DNA of 64,000 bases from Streptomyces sp. NBC_00659 (GCF_036226925.1 NZ_CP109031.1:4278001-4342000), one strand, 5' to 3'. Shown: positions 36,245 through 45,046, counted from the first letter of the stretch. Notes: generated by a model not told the origin, from the sequence alone. A program made the numbers and translations.

Positions 36245-36526
36245 TCAACCTTGCCGAATGAGCTGTTCCAGTTTCTCGGTGACATGGTCCTCGCCGTAGC
36301 CGAACCGCCTGCCGAGTGCCTGGTAATGGCTGTACTGCTCCTGGGTGAGAGACGGGGACACCTCGTCGAGCAACCGCAGCAACATCCGGAATCCGAGGTC
36401 GGCATCGGTGTCGGCGACAACCTCCTCGACCGCGGCCAGCGCGCTCGCGCCGGGAATCGGTTCCCAGTGCGGGCTGATGACCGCGTTCTTCAGGAGCGGT
36501 GCAGCCTCCCGGACGGCTCGTAGCAC
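36245..36526 (-). CDS. Hypothetical protein, probably 5'-truncated
   Basis: 93 residues from GTG 36526: LRAVREAAPLLKNAVISPHW ... LDEVSPSLTQEQYSHYQALGRRFGYGEDHVTEKLEQL. The same frame stays protein-like for about 25 codons upstream (RPRYRHVEPADRSDLRSA) but has no start before a TAG near 36607, so the real N-terminus is probably lost. All-helical look. Not recognised. Confidence 0.5.
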   Translation of the reverse strand: MLRAVREAAPLLKNAVISPHWEPIPGASALAAVEEVVADTDADLGFRMLLRLLDEVSPSLTQEQYSHYQALGRRFGYGEDHVTEKLEQLIRQG

Positions 36527-36823
36527 GGCGCTCCGGAGGTCGCTCCGGTCAGCCGGTTCGACATGGCGGTACCGGGGGCGATCTCCCTCAGTCGCTCTTC
36601 TCGGCTACGCCTGGCCGACAACGCCGTCGCCCGAGCCAAGATCACCCACGCGCTCGCCGCCTGAGCCGGTGCGCACATCTCTCCGCCCTCGGATCAGGCA
36701 CCACCCGCTACACTGACCGCGGTGGCTGTGCCCTCACGGGCTGCCGCCATGACCTGTCGCCAAACAAGCCTGAGCGGTCCGCCGATCCCGGCAGACTTTC
36801 AGACACGTTTCCGACAGATCCCG

Positions 36824-36899
36824 GCCTTCGTAGCTCAGGGGATAGAGCACCGCTCTCCTAAAGCGGGTGTCGCAGGTTCGAATCCTGCCGGGGGCACCA
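36824..36899 (+). tRNA. tRNA-Arg (anticodon CCT), element target
   Basis: 76-nt cloverleaf: acceptor GCCTTCG/CGGGGGC (with G-T pairs), D arm, anticodon stem CCGCT/AGCGG with loop CTCCTAA giving CCT (Arg, AGG), T loop TTCGAAT, encoded CCA at 36897-36899. Its 3' half is the attachment core of the element, which restores the gene. Confidence 0.96.
36855..36897. repeat. attL: 43-bp attachment core inside tRNA-Arg
   Basis: Identical to 54176-54218 over 43 bases, from the anticodon loop to the A of the 3' end plus C. Integrase lies 70 nt inside this end. Confidence 0.93.
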
Positions 36900-36902
36900 G
36901 GC

Positions 36903-36938
36903 AAAACGGCCCGGACCGATCATGGTCCGGGCCGTTTT
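36903..36938. terminator. Terminator between tRNA and int
   Basis: Perfect 15-bp stem AAAACGGCCCGGACC/GGTCCGGGCCGTTTT, loop GATCAT. It works in both directions (TTTT and, on the minus strand, TTTT). The same core occurs beyond attR at 54228. Confidence 0.9.
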
Positions 36939-36966
36939 GACGGCACCATTTGACGGCAGTCGCCAC

Positions 36967-38115
36967 TCAGGCGGCCGGTCGACGGCGCCTGAGCAGGCGG
37001 TCCATGTGGCTGATCGCCTCCCGCTGGGTGTCCTGCACGACGTGTGTGTAGACGTCCATCGTGATGCTGATCTGGCTGTGTCCGAGGATCTCCATGATGA
37101 CGCGCGGCGCGACGCCGGCCGCCGTCAGCAGCGTCGCGCAGCCGTGGCGGGCGTCGTGAAGCCGGACCACCCTCAGCCCTGCATCGGCGGCGACCCGTGT
37201 GAACGAGCGGTACACGTTGCGCGGCTCGACCGGCCGGCCGTTCCGCGTGGCGAAGACGTAGCCGCTCTCCGACCATGCGACGCCCGTGCGTGCGAACGCC
37301 TCCCGCTGCCGCAACCGGTGCCAGCGCAGCGGCGCGATGCACAGCGCGGGCATGGGCACCACGCGGCTGCGGCGGCTCTTGGGGTCGTCGTCGTACAGCG
37401 TGCCCCTGCGTCGCTGGGTCTGTTGGCGCACGTGCAGAGCGCGGTTGTCTAAGTCCAGGTCCGACCAGCGCAAGCCCACCAGCTCACCGCGACGCAGGCC
37501 CATGGTGACGGCCAGCACGAATGCGGCGTACAGCGGATCACGACGGGCCGCCTCCAAGAAGGTCAACGTCTCCTCCAGCGTCCACGGCCGAATCTCCCGC
37601 TGCTTCACACGTGGCGGTTCCACCAGGGACGCGACGTTCCGCGTGATCAGTTCCTCGCGCACAGCCGCAGTGAGTGCCGTACGCAGCACTCGGTGTGCTT
37701 CCTTGGCGGTCGCGGCCGTGTGGGTGCTCTGCATGCGGGTGATGAAGCGGCGTACGTCGGCGACGCTCAGGGTCTCCAGTCGTTTCGTGCCCAGCACGGG
37801 GGCCAGGTAGAGGCGGACGTGAGTTTCGTACTTGTCGTACGTGCTGAGTTTGCGGCGCGGTTCGATGTGCTGCTCCAACCAGTACGGCAGCCACTCGGAG
37901 AGCTTGGCGGACCGTGTTGGCGTCGGAATGCCCTGGCGGTCGCGGCGAACCAACTCCTGCCGCTTGGTGTCGCACTCTTCCCACGTGTTCCCGTACACGG
38001 TCTTGCGCTTGCGGGTGCCGTCGGGCTGAGGAACGTACACGCGTGCCTCGTAACGGCCGTCCTTGCGCTGCCAGATGCTGCCAGCGCCATTGGGGTTCCT
38101 CTTTCGCTGGGCCAT
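36967..38115 (-). CDS. int: Tyrosine site-specific integrase
   Basis: 382 residues. N-terminal arm-binding domain (GSIWQRKDGRYEARVYVPQPDG), core-binding domain (LSEWLPYWLEQHIEPRRKLSTYDKYE), catalytic domain with Arg in TMGLRRGELVGL, HDARH (His-x-x-Arg), His in LGHSQISITMDVY and nucleophile Tyr in VYTHV. All five catalytic positions are present. Start overlaps the xis stop by one base (TGATG at 38113-38117), so both are co-translated. It acts on the tRNA-Arg core next to it. Confidence 0.97.
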   Translation of the reverse strand: MAQRKRNPNGAGSIWQRKDGRYEARVYVPQPDGTRKRKTVYGNTWEECDTKRQELVRRDRQGIPTPTRSAKLSEWLPYWLEQHIEPRRKLSTYDKYETHVRLYLAPVLGTKRLETLSVADVRRFITRMQSTHTAATAKEAHRVLRTALTAAVREELITRNVASLVEPPRVKQREIRPWTLEETLTFLEAARRDPLYAAFVLAVTMGLRRGELVGLRWSDLDLDNRALHVRQQTQRRRGTLYDDDPKSRRSRVVPMPALCIAPLRWHRLRQREAFARTGVAWSESGYVFATRNGRPVEPRNVYRSFTRVAADAGLRVVRLHDARHGCATLLTAAGVAPRVIMEILGHSQISITMDVYTHVVQDTQREAISHMDRLLRRRRPAA

Positions 38116-38315
38116 CAGGCTGCGTTCTCCTCAAGTCGGTCTTGCATGTAGTGGCGTACGGCGTCGACCGGGATGCGGCGGGCACGGCCGGACGTGTAGC
38201 TCGGGAGCTGCTTGGAGCGGATCAGGTCGTAGACCTTGCTGCGGCTAAGCCGCAGAGCGGTCATGACCTCCGGGACAGTGAGGGCTTGGGGACCGCTCGC
38301 GACTACGGTCAGCAC
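38115..38315 (-). CDS. xis: Excisionase (MerR-like HTH)
   Basis: 66 residues. LTVPEVMTALRLSRSKVYDLIRSKQLPSYTSGRARRIPVDAVRHYM (about residues 12-57) is the excisionase/MerR winged-helix fold. Directs excision together with the integrase; its gene is coupled to int. ATG at 38315. Confidence 0.92.
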   Translation of the reverse strand: MLTVVASGPQALTVPEVMTALRLSRSKVYDLIRSKQLPSYTSGRARRIPVDAVRHYMQDRLEENAA

Positions 38316-38404
38316 GTTGAGACCTCCGGGAGAGGGCGGAGCCTGCGAATGGGTCGGGTTTCAGTGCTTCTCAGTAGCCCGCGTGTGTCCGAGGTGTGGA
38401 TTTC

Positions 38405-38619
38405 TGCGTCATTGCGTCGGCAGCGTCATTCGGGGCTCTGACCTGCGGTTTTGCTTGACGCAGCAGCTAGGGCGTGCGTCATCGCAGCGTCATGGGGTGC
38501 GTCATCGGATGACGCAGATGACGCAGATGACGCAGGATGACGCAGAGCAAGCCGTCTGCGTCATACCTGTTTCCGCAGCTCAGGTGCCGTTTCCCGGCCC
38601 GTCTGACACACATGACGCA
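38405..38619. repeat. Iteron array (12 TGCGTCAT/ATGACGCA sites)
   Basis: Core GCGTCAT or its complement at 38405, 38423, 38456, 38475, 38487, 38498, 38509, 38518, 38527, 38537, 38557 and 38612. The four at 38509-38544 are spaced 9, 9 and 10 bp; 38498-38516 forms a perfect inverted pair. It lies between xis and the replication genes, and is a candidate origin or its control site. Confidence 0.85.
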
Positions 38620-38785
38620 GCGTCTTCCCTCTTAGGACAAAGAAGGGGCTGCCTGTAGTACCTCGGTGCGCCTCACAGAGCGAAGAAGGAGCCGCTGCGC
38701 GGCGCGACCTTGGGGCGGCGTTCCGCCGAACAGCAAGAGGAGCACGTGCTCCTCTTGCTGTTCGCTTGAGCGCGCGGGCCGCAGG

Positions 38786-40261
38786 TCAGAACGCCCGCGC
38801 TTGCTCATGCGGGGCTCGCGGGAGCGTGCGGATCATTTCGAGGTAGCGGCCGGAACTCGTGCGACCCGAGTCGACAAGGACGCCCCGGGCGGCGAGCGTC
38901 GGCTGGAGGCGCTTGAGTCGGTCGGAGAGGACTTTGCCGGTGGTCGGCCACCCCTTGGGCAGGGAACGGCAATCCTCGCCGCTGTAGAGGCGGCTGAGGC
39001 AGGAAAGCCACTCGGTGGACGTCATCCGCTGCGCCGTGCCCGGCTCGATGGTGTCGGCATGCCGGAGGACGGTCTGCGCGAGGAGGTCACCCTCGATCAC
39101 GTCGTCGTTCAGGTCGTCCAGACTCGCCCGGTACGCGGGGAGCGCCCCGAGCCCGGTCGCGGCGTCGAACTGCGCGCACAGGTGGGCGAAGTCAGCCATC
39201 CGCAGATCGGTCGGGGTGTCCGCCTCGGCCGCGCGGACCTTGACCGTGAGGTCCAGGAGCGAGCCGAGGACGACCGGCAGAACTTCCGCGTAGTCCGTCC
39301 ACAGCTCCGCCTCGGTGCGCCGGACCTTGGGCCGCTCCAACCGCAGCGGCAGGAGCCGGTCCGCGAGGTCGGGCCGGATGACACCGACGTCGATACCGGT
39401 CAGCAGTAGAGGCCGGCGGTAGCCGACGCGGAACACGTCTCCGTCGGTGAACAGGGCTCGCTTGACGCTCTCGGCGCCGGTCACGATGCAGCACATCGCG
39501 TCCGATAGGTCCGGCGTCACGTGGGAGAGGTTGTCCAGCGCGGTGACCCATCCCGCCGCCACCGCCGCGATCAGGCTCTCCTCGTCCTTCGGCGCCCGCC
39601 GCAGATCGCCGCTCATTCCCTCGATGATCCGCACGAGCATCCGGCCGCCGGTGGACTTGCCCGCTCCCTGTGGCCCGGTGAGGAACGGCGCGGGGACCGG
39701 TACGGACGGACCGAGGCAGCCGATCAGCCAGGCGATGGCCAGGCATTCGGTTTCCGCGTTGGCGAAGTTGCACAGCCGCATCAGAAGGTCGATGCCCTTG
39801 CCGTCGGTGTCCTTGACCGGCAACGGGAGTTCGCCGGTGAGCTGGGTCCGTCGCCAGCAGACTTCCCGCGGGTCGGGGGTGAGGATGTCCCAGCCGGTGG
39901 GGTGGATGCGGACGGACTTCCCGTCATCGCGGCCCAGGTCCAGCCATGTCGCCCCGTCGAATCCCGGGGCCACGCGGATGTGCACGGGCTGGACGTTCTC
40001 GGTCAGCGCGAGTGCTTCGATCAGGTCCAACGCCTCCTTGATTGCGGACCCGTTGAAGACGCCGATGCCGTCCTTGAACAGTCCGACCATGAGTTCCTGC
40101 CGGTGGCTGCCCGTGGTGCCCTGGGAGCGGATCGGACGGGCCACGGGGTGCCCGTTCTTCTGCGCGTACACGGTCCCGTCGGCCGTGCGGAAGTACCGGA
40201 AGTGCTCTTGCGCGTAGTCCGCGATGACCTCGCGGGCGGGAGTCTTGTCGTCCTCAGCCAT
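38786..40261 (-). CDS. AAA-type ATPase, replication partner of prim-pol
   Basis: 491 residues. Walker A GPQGAGKST (about residue 196-204) and a hydrophobic strand ending TALDN as the likely Walker B (about 239). The N-terminal 120 residues (FRYFRTADGTVYAQKNGHP) match the prim-pol-associated ATPases of actinobacterial elements. Probably the replicative helicase/initiator. Its start overlaps the stop of the prim-pol gene by 8 nt. C-terminus (LSDRLKRLQPTLAARGVLVDSGRTSSGRYLEM) is winged-helix-like, suited to iteron binding; iterons begin 167 nt downstream. Confidence 0.85.
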   Translation of the reverse strand: MAEDDKTPAREVIADYAQEHFRYFRTADGTVYAQKNGHPVARPIRSQGTTGSHRQELMVGLFKDGIGVFNGSAIKEALDLIEALALTENVQPVHIRVAPGFDGATWLDLGRDDGKSVRIHPTGWDILTPDPREVCWRRTQLTGELPLPVKDTDGKGIDLLMRLCNFANAETECLAIAWLIGCLGPSVPVPAPFLTGPQGAGKSTGGRMLVRIIEGMSGDLRRAPKDEESLIAAVAAGWVTALDNLSHVTPDLSDAMCCIVTGAESVKRALFTDGDVFRVGYRRPLLLTGIDVGVIRPDLADRLLPLRLERPKVRRTEAELWTDYAEVLPVVLGSLLDLTVKVRAAEADTPTDLRMADFAHLCAQFDAATGLGALPAYRASLDDLNDDVIEGDLLAQTVLRHADTIEPGTAQRMTSTEWLSCLSRLYSGEDCRSLPKGWPTTGKVLSDRLKRLQPTLAARGVLVDSGRTSSGRYLEMIRTLPRAPHEQARAF

Positions 40262-41090
40262 GGCTCAGTCCCAACGTGGTCAGGGCGTTGGTCCACGCGT
40301 CAGTGCAGTGCCGGGGCGATTCGCCCTTGGCCTGCGCTGCGGTGAACAGCCGCGCGGTGTGCGCCTCGGTCAGGCAGCCGCACCGGCCGTGCGTGGACAG
40401 CACGGCCAGGAACGTCCGGTAGACGGTGGCGTGCACCGCATCCCGGGCCTCCGTGATGCGCTGCTCTGCCATGGCGATCCCACGGTCCAGATAGGTGGGC
40501 GTGCGGTGAGGGCATTCCCCGCCCATCGCGGGCACCGTGACGGGCACCGGTCGAACCGTGGTGGGTTCCTTCACGATCAGCGCTTGGACGGCGTCCGGCA
40601 AGGCCGTGATGGTGCCAGTGCCGGGACCGAGCCAGCGCGCGTACTGCATGGACGACTTGATGTCCGCGCCGGGCCGTACGGCGTTGGCGGACTGCATGGC
40701 CCCCCGGTAAAGCCAGTGCTCACCCCGAGTCGTCGGCACGATCCGGGTGGCGGGCAGACTCGCACGGGCCCATGCGATGGCTTCCGCGTTGTCGAGGTCC
40801 ACGACCGTGAGGCCGGCGCCGCCGGGGTGATAAGCCACGCCCGCCGCTTCCCGCCACGCCCGCACCCACGTCGGTGCGTTGACGACGTTCGGGTCGGTGG
40901 CGGCGGCGGCCCAACCGTGGCACGGTCGCGGGCAGATGCAGGGGCCGGGAGTTTTCATGTTCGGCCGACCGCCACAGATGTTCTTGGCGCAGGCCGGACA
41001 GTTCCCGAACGGCACCTTGCCCTCGCGCAGCGGCAGCGTGGGCACGCCTTGGGCCGCGAGGCTGAGCGCGGTGCGCAGATGCGTACTCAT
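40254..41090 (-). CDS. Bifunctional DNA primase/polymerase
   Basis: 278 residues, AEP prim-pol fold. Opens ALSLAAQGVPTLPLREGKVP; Cys-rich zinc-type insert CPACAKNICGG ... CICPRPCHGWA (about residues 28-60); then AGLTVVDLDNAEAIAWA, in which VDLD is the catalytic Asp pair, and TTRGEHWLYRG. C-terminal helices. Starts at 41090 within ATGA shared with the methyltransferase stop. It should prime and copy the excised element. Confidence 0.92.
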   Translation of the reverse strand: MSTHLRTALSLAAQGVPTLPLREGKVPFGNCPACAKNICGGRPNMKTPGPCICPRPCHGWAAAATDPNVVNAPTWVRAWREAAGVAYHPGGAGLTVVDLDNAEAIAWARASLPATRIVPTTRGEHWLYRGAMQSANAVRPGADIKSSMQYARWLGPGTGTITALPDAVQALIVKEPTTVRPVPVTVPAMGGECPHRTPTYLDRGIAMAEQRITEARDAVHATVYRTFLAVLSTHGRCGCLTEAHTARLFTAAQAKGESPRHCTDAWTNALTTLGLSHG

Positions 41091-41779
41091 GCCGCCACCC
41101 CCAGGGCCGGGGCGAGGGAGGCGAGGACGGCGCGTCCGATGTGTTCGGCGTAGGCGGGCGGGATGCACTCGCGGATGCCGTCCCGGTTCATCCACGGCAC
41201 CCCGAGCACGTCGCGGGCGGCCTGGACTCCGGAGAAGTTGCCGACGAACTGCCCGTAGTGACCGGGCGGGACGGGTCGGCCCAGCTTCGCCTGCGGAACC
41301 GTGTGCACGGCATGGTCAGGCTGGGTGAGGGTGAAGCCGCCGCCGGTCTCGAAGAAGCGGTGGCGGTAGTTGTCCAGCCCGAACATCCGGCCGCAGAGCA
41401 TCACCGGGGCGTTCAGTTTGGGGACGGCGCCGCCCACGTTCTCGATCACCCACGGGCGCCCGATAGCCTCCAGCGCTGCACGGGTGGGCGCGATGAGGTC
41501 GGGGTGGTCGTTGCCCTGGATCCGCTGACAGTCACTGTCGAACTGGCACGGCGGGGAGGCGTGGATGAAGTCGAATTCCGCGCCGTGGGCGAGGACGTAG
41601 GCGATGGCGTCGCCCTGGATGAACGGGAACGGGTAGCGGGGCTGCGGGTCCTTGTCGACGCCCGTCAGGTCGAACCCGGCGTCCGCGTAGCCCTTGCCCG
41701 CGCCGCCCTGGCAGCAGAACAGATCCAGTAAGCGGGGCCGTCGGCCGCGCACTCGTCGGATGTCGGTCGGTTGCGTCAT
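41087..41779 (-). CDS. C5-cytosine DNA methyltransferase
   Basis: 230 residues, shorter than usual. Motif I LLDLFCCQGGAGKGYADAGF, motif IV ASPPCQ with catalytic Cys (about residue 78), motif VI VIENVGGA, motif VIII RHRFFE. The target-recognition part is minimal. No restriction enzyme follows, so it may be an orphan enzyme for self-protection or regulation. Lies at the head of the replication genes (methyltransferase - prim-pol - ATPase). Could also be named a phage-type DNA methylase. Confidence 0.92.
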   Translation of the reverse strand: MTQPTDIRRVRGRRPRLLDLFCCQGGAGKGYADAGFDLTGVDKDPQPRYPFPFIQGDAIAYVLAHGAEFDFIHASPPCQFDSDCQRIQGNDHPDLIAPTRAALEAIGRPWVIENVGGAVPKLNAPVMLCGRMFGLDNYRHRFFETGGGFTLTQPDHAVHTVPQAKLGRPVPPGHYGQFVGNFSGVQAARDVLGVPWMNRDGIRECIPPAYAEHIGRAVLASLAPALGVAA

Positions 41780-41867
41780 GCTGGATGTCTCCAGTTCGTT
41801 GAGACCGTGCTGGATTGCAAGGGCGGCCCCGTTCTTTGGCGAGATGCGGGGGCCGCCCTTGGCGTAG

Positions 41868-42338
41868 CTAGCTGTAGAAGCGGTTGCGTTTGATCACGGC
41901 TTTGTGGATGTTGACCGTGCTGCCCTTGCCGCCACTGATGGCGGGGGTGCGCAGGGCGAGGACGATGACGGCGATCCACACGAGCGCTCCGCCGCTGATT
42001 CCGGCGGCGGCGCTGACGATCTCGCCCACGCCGTAGCCGATGCCGGCCGCGAGAGCACCGCCCCCGAGTCCGGCGCCCATGAAGCGCTGCGCGACGGGGT
42101 CCAGGAGCGGGAGCGGGGTCAGGTCGCGCGGCTCGGGCGCGAGGACCGGGGCGGGGGCGAGGTGCTTGGGCATGGGAACCATGCGCCCGTACGCGTCGGG
42201 CACCCACACCACAGGCTGACGCTCGCCGTACGGGTCCAGGGCCATCGACGGGCCCGGGTCGTAGGGGCTCAGGGGCTGCGGCTGATGGACGGTCACGGCC
42301 CGCTCCGCGGGCAGATAGGCGGACGGTTCGGGGTACAT
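41868..42338 (-). CDS. Small membrane protein of the AICE
   Basis: 156 residues. Pro-rich N-terminal 75 residues (YPEPSAYLPAERAVTVHQPQ ... YGRMVPMPKHLAPAP), then a Gly-rich segment and one or two membrane helices (LVWIAVIVLALRTP, about 118-131), then a basic tail. I believe this type occurs next to traB in many Streptomyces elements, possibly the family DUF6251, but I am not certain. Could act in intramycelial spread like Spd proteins. Confidence 0.6.
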   Translation of the reverse strand: MYPEPSAYLPAERAVTVHQPQPLSPYDPGPSMALDPYGERQPVVWVPDAYGRMVPMPKHLAPAPVLAPEPRDLTPLPLLDPVAQRFMGAGLGGGALAAGIGYGVGEIVSAAAGISGGALVWIAVIVLALRTPAISGGKGSTVNIHKAVIKRNRFYS

Positions 42339-42361
42339 ACGGAATCCCTTCCGGTGTTCGG

Positions 42362-42543
42362 TCAGGGAGGCGGAGGCACACCCTTGCGGGATGGCTGTGG
42401 AGGGGGTTTTCGGGGTCTGACCTGGGGTGCCTCCCTGACTCCCTGAGCGATCATTTGTGCAGCTCAGGGCCAGGGAGGTGGGTCAGGGAGGCGTTCAGGG
42501 AGTTCTCCCTGCCTCCCTGACCCGTCCGGGGTCGGCTCCCTGT
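42362..42543. repeat. 8-bp repeat cluster downstream of traB (clt candidate)
   Basis: TCAGGGAG or CTCCCTGA, exact, at 42362, 42431, 42439, 42483, 42495 and 42513; one-base variants at 42470, 42505 and 42536. Six exact and three near copies in 182 bases that lie directly after traB. Streptomyces TraB translocases recognise 8-bp repeats in the clt locus. Confidence 0.75.
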
Positions 42544-44654
42544 CATCCGTCGGCGGAAGCGGAACCGTCCGCGTCGCGGTTGGCGAGCGCTTGGGCGACG
42601 CGGTCGCGGCTGACGACCATGACGCCGTCGGACTTGTAGGGCTCCGCGCCAGCGTCGTCCAGGACGCGCTTGAGGTCCAGGAACGACCAGCCGCCGTATG
42701 CCTGCTCGTTCAGCGTGGCGAGCCGCTTGAGGACGTCCTTGGTGCGGACCCGGGGCGCGTCGCCGAGGGCGGCGAGGATGTCGGCGAGCGGGTCGCGGTC
42801 CTCGCCCCGCTCGATGACGGTCAGGGTGGTGACCCCGTCGCGCAGTGCCTTGGCACGGTCGGCGATCGCGTGTGCTTCCTCGGTGCTGATGTAGTGCGTT
42901 CGGACCGTGATGGACGACTGCCCGGCCGGGGCCTGGATGCCGTCGGACGCGACGACCAGGGTTCCCTTGTCGAGTCCGGGGCGCAGCAGGTGCGGGGCGG
43001 CGCCGCCGTTCACGGCCTTGTCGCCGAGTGCCATGCGGGACTGGGACTCGGTGCCGAGTGCGAGGGAGGCGCGGGTGTGGGCTCCCTCGCGGACCAGCTT
43101 GGGAAGGTTCTGGTCGGTCGGGTCCTGCGTGCCCTGCCAGAGCAGCACGTTGACCGCGCGGCCCTGGTTGTGAATCTTGCGGGCGGCCATGAAGTAGCGG
43201 GAGTTGGACGACGATCCGCCGTAGGGGCGCTTGTCCTCGTCCTTGAGCGGGCACATGAACGCGACCTGAGCCTCGTCCACGTTCACGATCAGGGCGGGGA
43301 ACTGCGTTCCGGGCGGAGCCATCAGACGCCGGTTCATCTCCTCCACCGCGTCTTCCAGCATCATCGTGACCTGGATGACGTGGTCGTCGGTCGGGCCCTG
43401 GATGAAGCGGGTGGCGAGCCCTTCGAACATGGCCCAGTCGCCCACGCCCTTGAGGTCACCGACCCAGAACTCCACCGACCGGTCCAGTGCGACCCACAGG
43501 GCCAGCGCTCGCAGTGCGGCGGTCTTGCCCTGGTTGGACAGACCCGTGATCAGAAGGTGCCGCTGGTAGACGGACAGGGCCGCCGCGTCGCCCCGCAGGT
43601 CCTCGCCCCAGGGGGCGCGGCCCTTGGCGTAGTCGGCGGTCATGGTCTCGTCGGTGACCAGCGGCGACGGGCCGATCGGCTCGTCCAGCGCCCCCGAGTC
43701 GGCGACCCACAGGCGGACCGTGCGGGCGGCCTGCGGGATGGTGATGAACACCTCGTGCTCGTGCCGGGTCAGGTTCTCCGCGAGCTTCCGCCGGCGGTTC
43801 TGCACCTCGATCGTGGACACCCCGGACGGCAACGTCACGTCGACCTCGACGCCGCATCCGGCGATCCGGATCGGACCGAGCATCGACGCGCCCGCGTCCC
43901 CCATGTCCTTAATCGCGTTGCGCAGCGCAGGCACGCCCAGGTCGCGCAGGGCCTTGATCACGATCGACGGCGTGATGGGCTCACCCTCGCTGTCGCGGAC
44001 ATTCGCCGGGAGCGCCCACGCGGGCGCGGCCTGCTGCCTGCTGCCCACCGCCCATAAGGCCAGCAGGGCCAGGAACGGGCCGATCGCGAGGGCAGGGCCC
44101 CACACCACCTGCACGATGGTGATGATCAGGTTGATGAACTCGATCGTGGCCATCAACGGGGTGACGACCTGCGTGACGTCCTTCGTCGCGACGGCCATCA
44201 CGATCCCGAGGGCGACCAGCGACCCGACGCCCATGCCCGCGCTCACGGCTACGCCCTTGGCGGCGTCCACGGGCGAGTGGAGGAGGTCCATGCGGCGGCG
44301 GTGGCGGGCCTCGCGGAAGTGCTGCCCGCGCTCCTCCCACTCCGCCGCCACCTCGTGGTTCCCGGCGGCTTCGGCCGCCCGGAACATCCGCTCGTAGCGG
44401 GAGGCGGTCCGCCCGTCCCACGTCCGCTTCGCCGCGATCCTCGCCCCGCCAGCGACGTACAGGGTGTGGCGGGCGATGGCGCGGGCGGTCGTCCTGGTGG
44501 TCTCGTGCGTGACGGCGGTGCGGATGGCGCGGCCGGAGCGGACCCACAGCGGGACGGGCGGCGCGGGTGCCGGTTCGGGGACCACGGTCAGCGTGGTCAC
44601 GTTGGCGGGCTCGGGGTTGGTGTCTTTGTGCAGGTGAACGACGTTGTCGCTCAT
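42543..44654 (-). CDS. traB: FtsK/SpoIIIE-type DNA translocase TraB
   Basis: 703 residues. Membrane segments near residues 135-215 (GVAVSAGMGVGSLVALGIVM; ALAIGPFLALLALWAVGS). Motor domain: Walker A GLSNQGKTAALRAL (about 371), Walker B PALIVNVDEAQVAF (about 459), GRAVNVLLWQGTQDPT (sensor-like). C-terminal winged helix (RLATLNEQAYGGWSFLDLKRVLDDAG, about 640-665) would read the 8-bp repeats just behind the gene. It moves double-stranded element DNA between hyphae. ATG at 44654. Confidence 0.93.
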   Translation of the reverse strand: MSDNVVHLHKDTNPEPANVTTLTVVPEPAPAPPVPLWVRSGRAIRTAVTHETTRTTARAIARHTLYVAGGARIAAKRTWDGRTASRYERMFRAAEAAGNHEVAAEWEERGQHFREARHRRRMDLLHSPVDAAKGVAVSAGMGVGSLVALGIVMAVATKDVTQVVTPLMATIEFINLIITIVQVVWGPALAIGPFLALLALWAVGSRQQAAPAWALPANVRDSEGEPITPSIVIKALRDLGVPALRNAIKDMGDAGASMLGPIRIAGCGVEVDVTLPSGVSTIEVQNRRRKLAENLTRHEHEVFITIPQAARTVRLWVADSGALDEPIGPSPLVTDETMTADYAKGRAPWGEDLRGDAAALSVYQRHLLITGLSNQGKTAALRALALWVALDRSVEFWVGDLKGVGDWAMFEGLATRFIQGPTDDHVIQVTMMLEDAVEEMNRRLMAPPGTQFPALIVNVDEAQVAFMCPLKDEDKRPYGGSSSNSRYFMAARKIHNQGRAVNVLLWQGTQDPTDQNLPKLVREGAHTRASLALGTESQSRMALGDKAVNGGAAPHLLRPGLDKGTLVVASDGIQAPAGQSSITVRTHYISTEEAHAIADRAKALRDGVTTLTVIERGEDRDPLADILAALGDAPRVRTKDVLKRLATLNEQAYGGWSFLDLKRVLDDAGAEPYKSDGVMVVSRDRVAQALANRDADGSASADG

Positions 44655-44726
44655 GGTTGGTGGCGCTCCTGACTGCCCCGTGTCCGGGGTGAGAGGGAAG
44701 GGAGAAAGTGCAGTGCGGGCGGGTGG

Positions 44727-45044
44727 TCACCACCAGCCGGACGACTTCTTCGCGGCCTTGGCGCGGGCGGTCTCGGTGACGATGCGCTGCCGCTCGATCT
44801 GCAACGCGGTGATCTCCGCGATCAGCCGCGTCTCGGCCGAGGTGGAGACGGAGTCGATCCGGTTGTCGGCGCGGCCGGTGCTCTTGCCGCGCATGACCCG
44901 GTAGGAGCCGCCGGCGAGCGCGGCGAGCATCTGGCGCCGCTCCGAACCGGTCAGCGGCCACAGCTCGCCCTTGCGAACGGCGTCGAGCTTTCGGTTCGTC
45001 TCGCGGATCGCCCGGTCCAGGCGGCGAGTGTCGGGCTTGCCCAT
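44727..45044 (-). CDS. Hypothetical AICE protein (105 aa)
   Basis: 105 residues, highly charged and helical: RRLDRAIRETNRKLDAVRKGEL, then ITALQIERQRIVTETARAKAAKKSSGWW. Coiled-coil likely. ATG at 45044, 2 nt after the stop of the preceding gene and 72 nt before traB, so within the transfer operon. Not recognised. Confidence 0.7.
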   Translation of the reverse strand: MGKPDTRRLDRAIRETNRKLDAVRKGELWPLTGSERRQMLAALAGGSYRVMRGKSTGRADNRIDSVSTSAETRLIAEITALQIERQRIVTETARAKAAKKSSGWW

Positions 45045-45046
45045 GG

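Noticed and set aside
36560..36663. Plus-strand end LRLADNAVARAKITHALAA
   Set aside because: About 30 codons, no start and no recognised family; too short to call, though it may be another gene remnant.
38509..38544. CRISPR or microsatellite at the tandem GATGACGCA
   Set aside because: Same core is present in both orientations through 215 bases, which fits iterons better.
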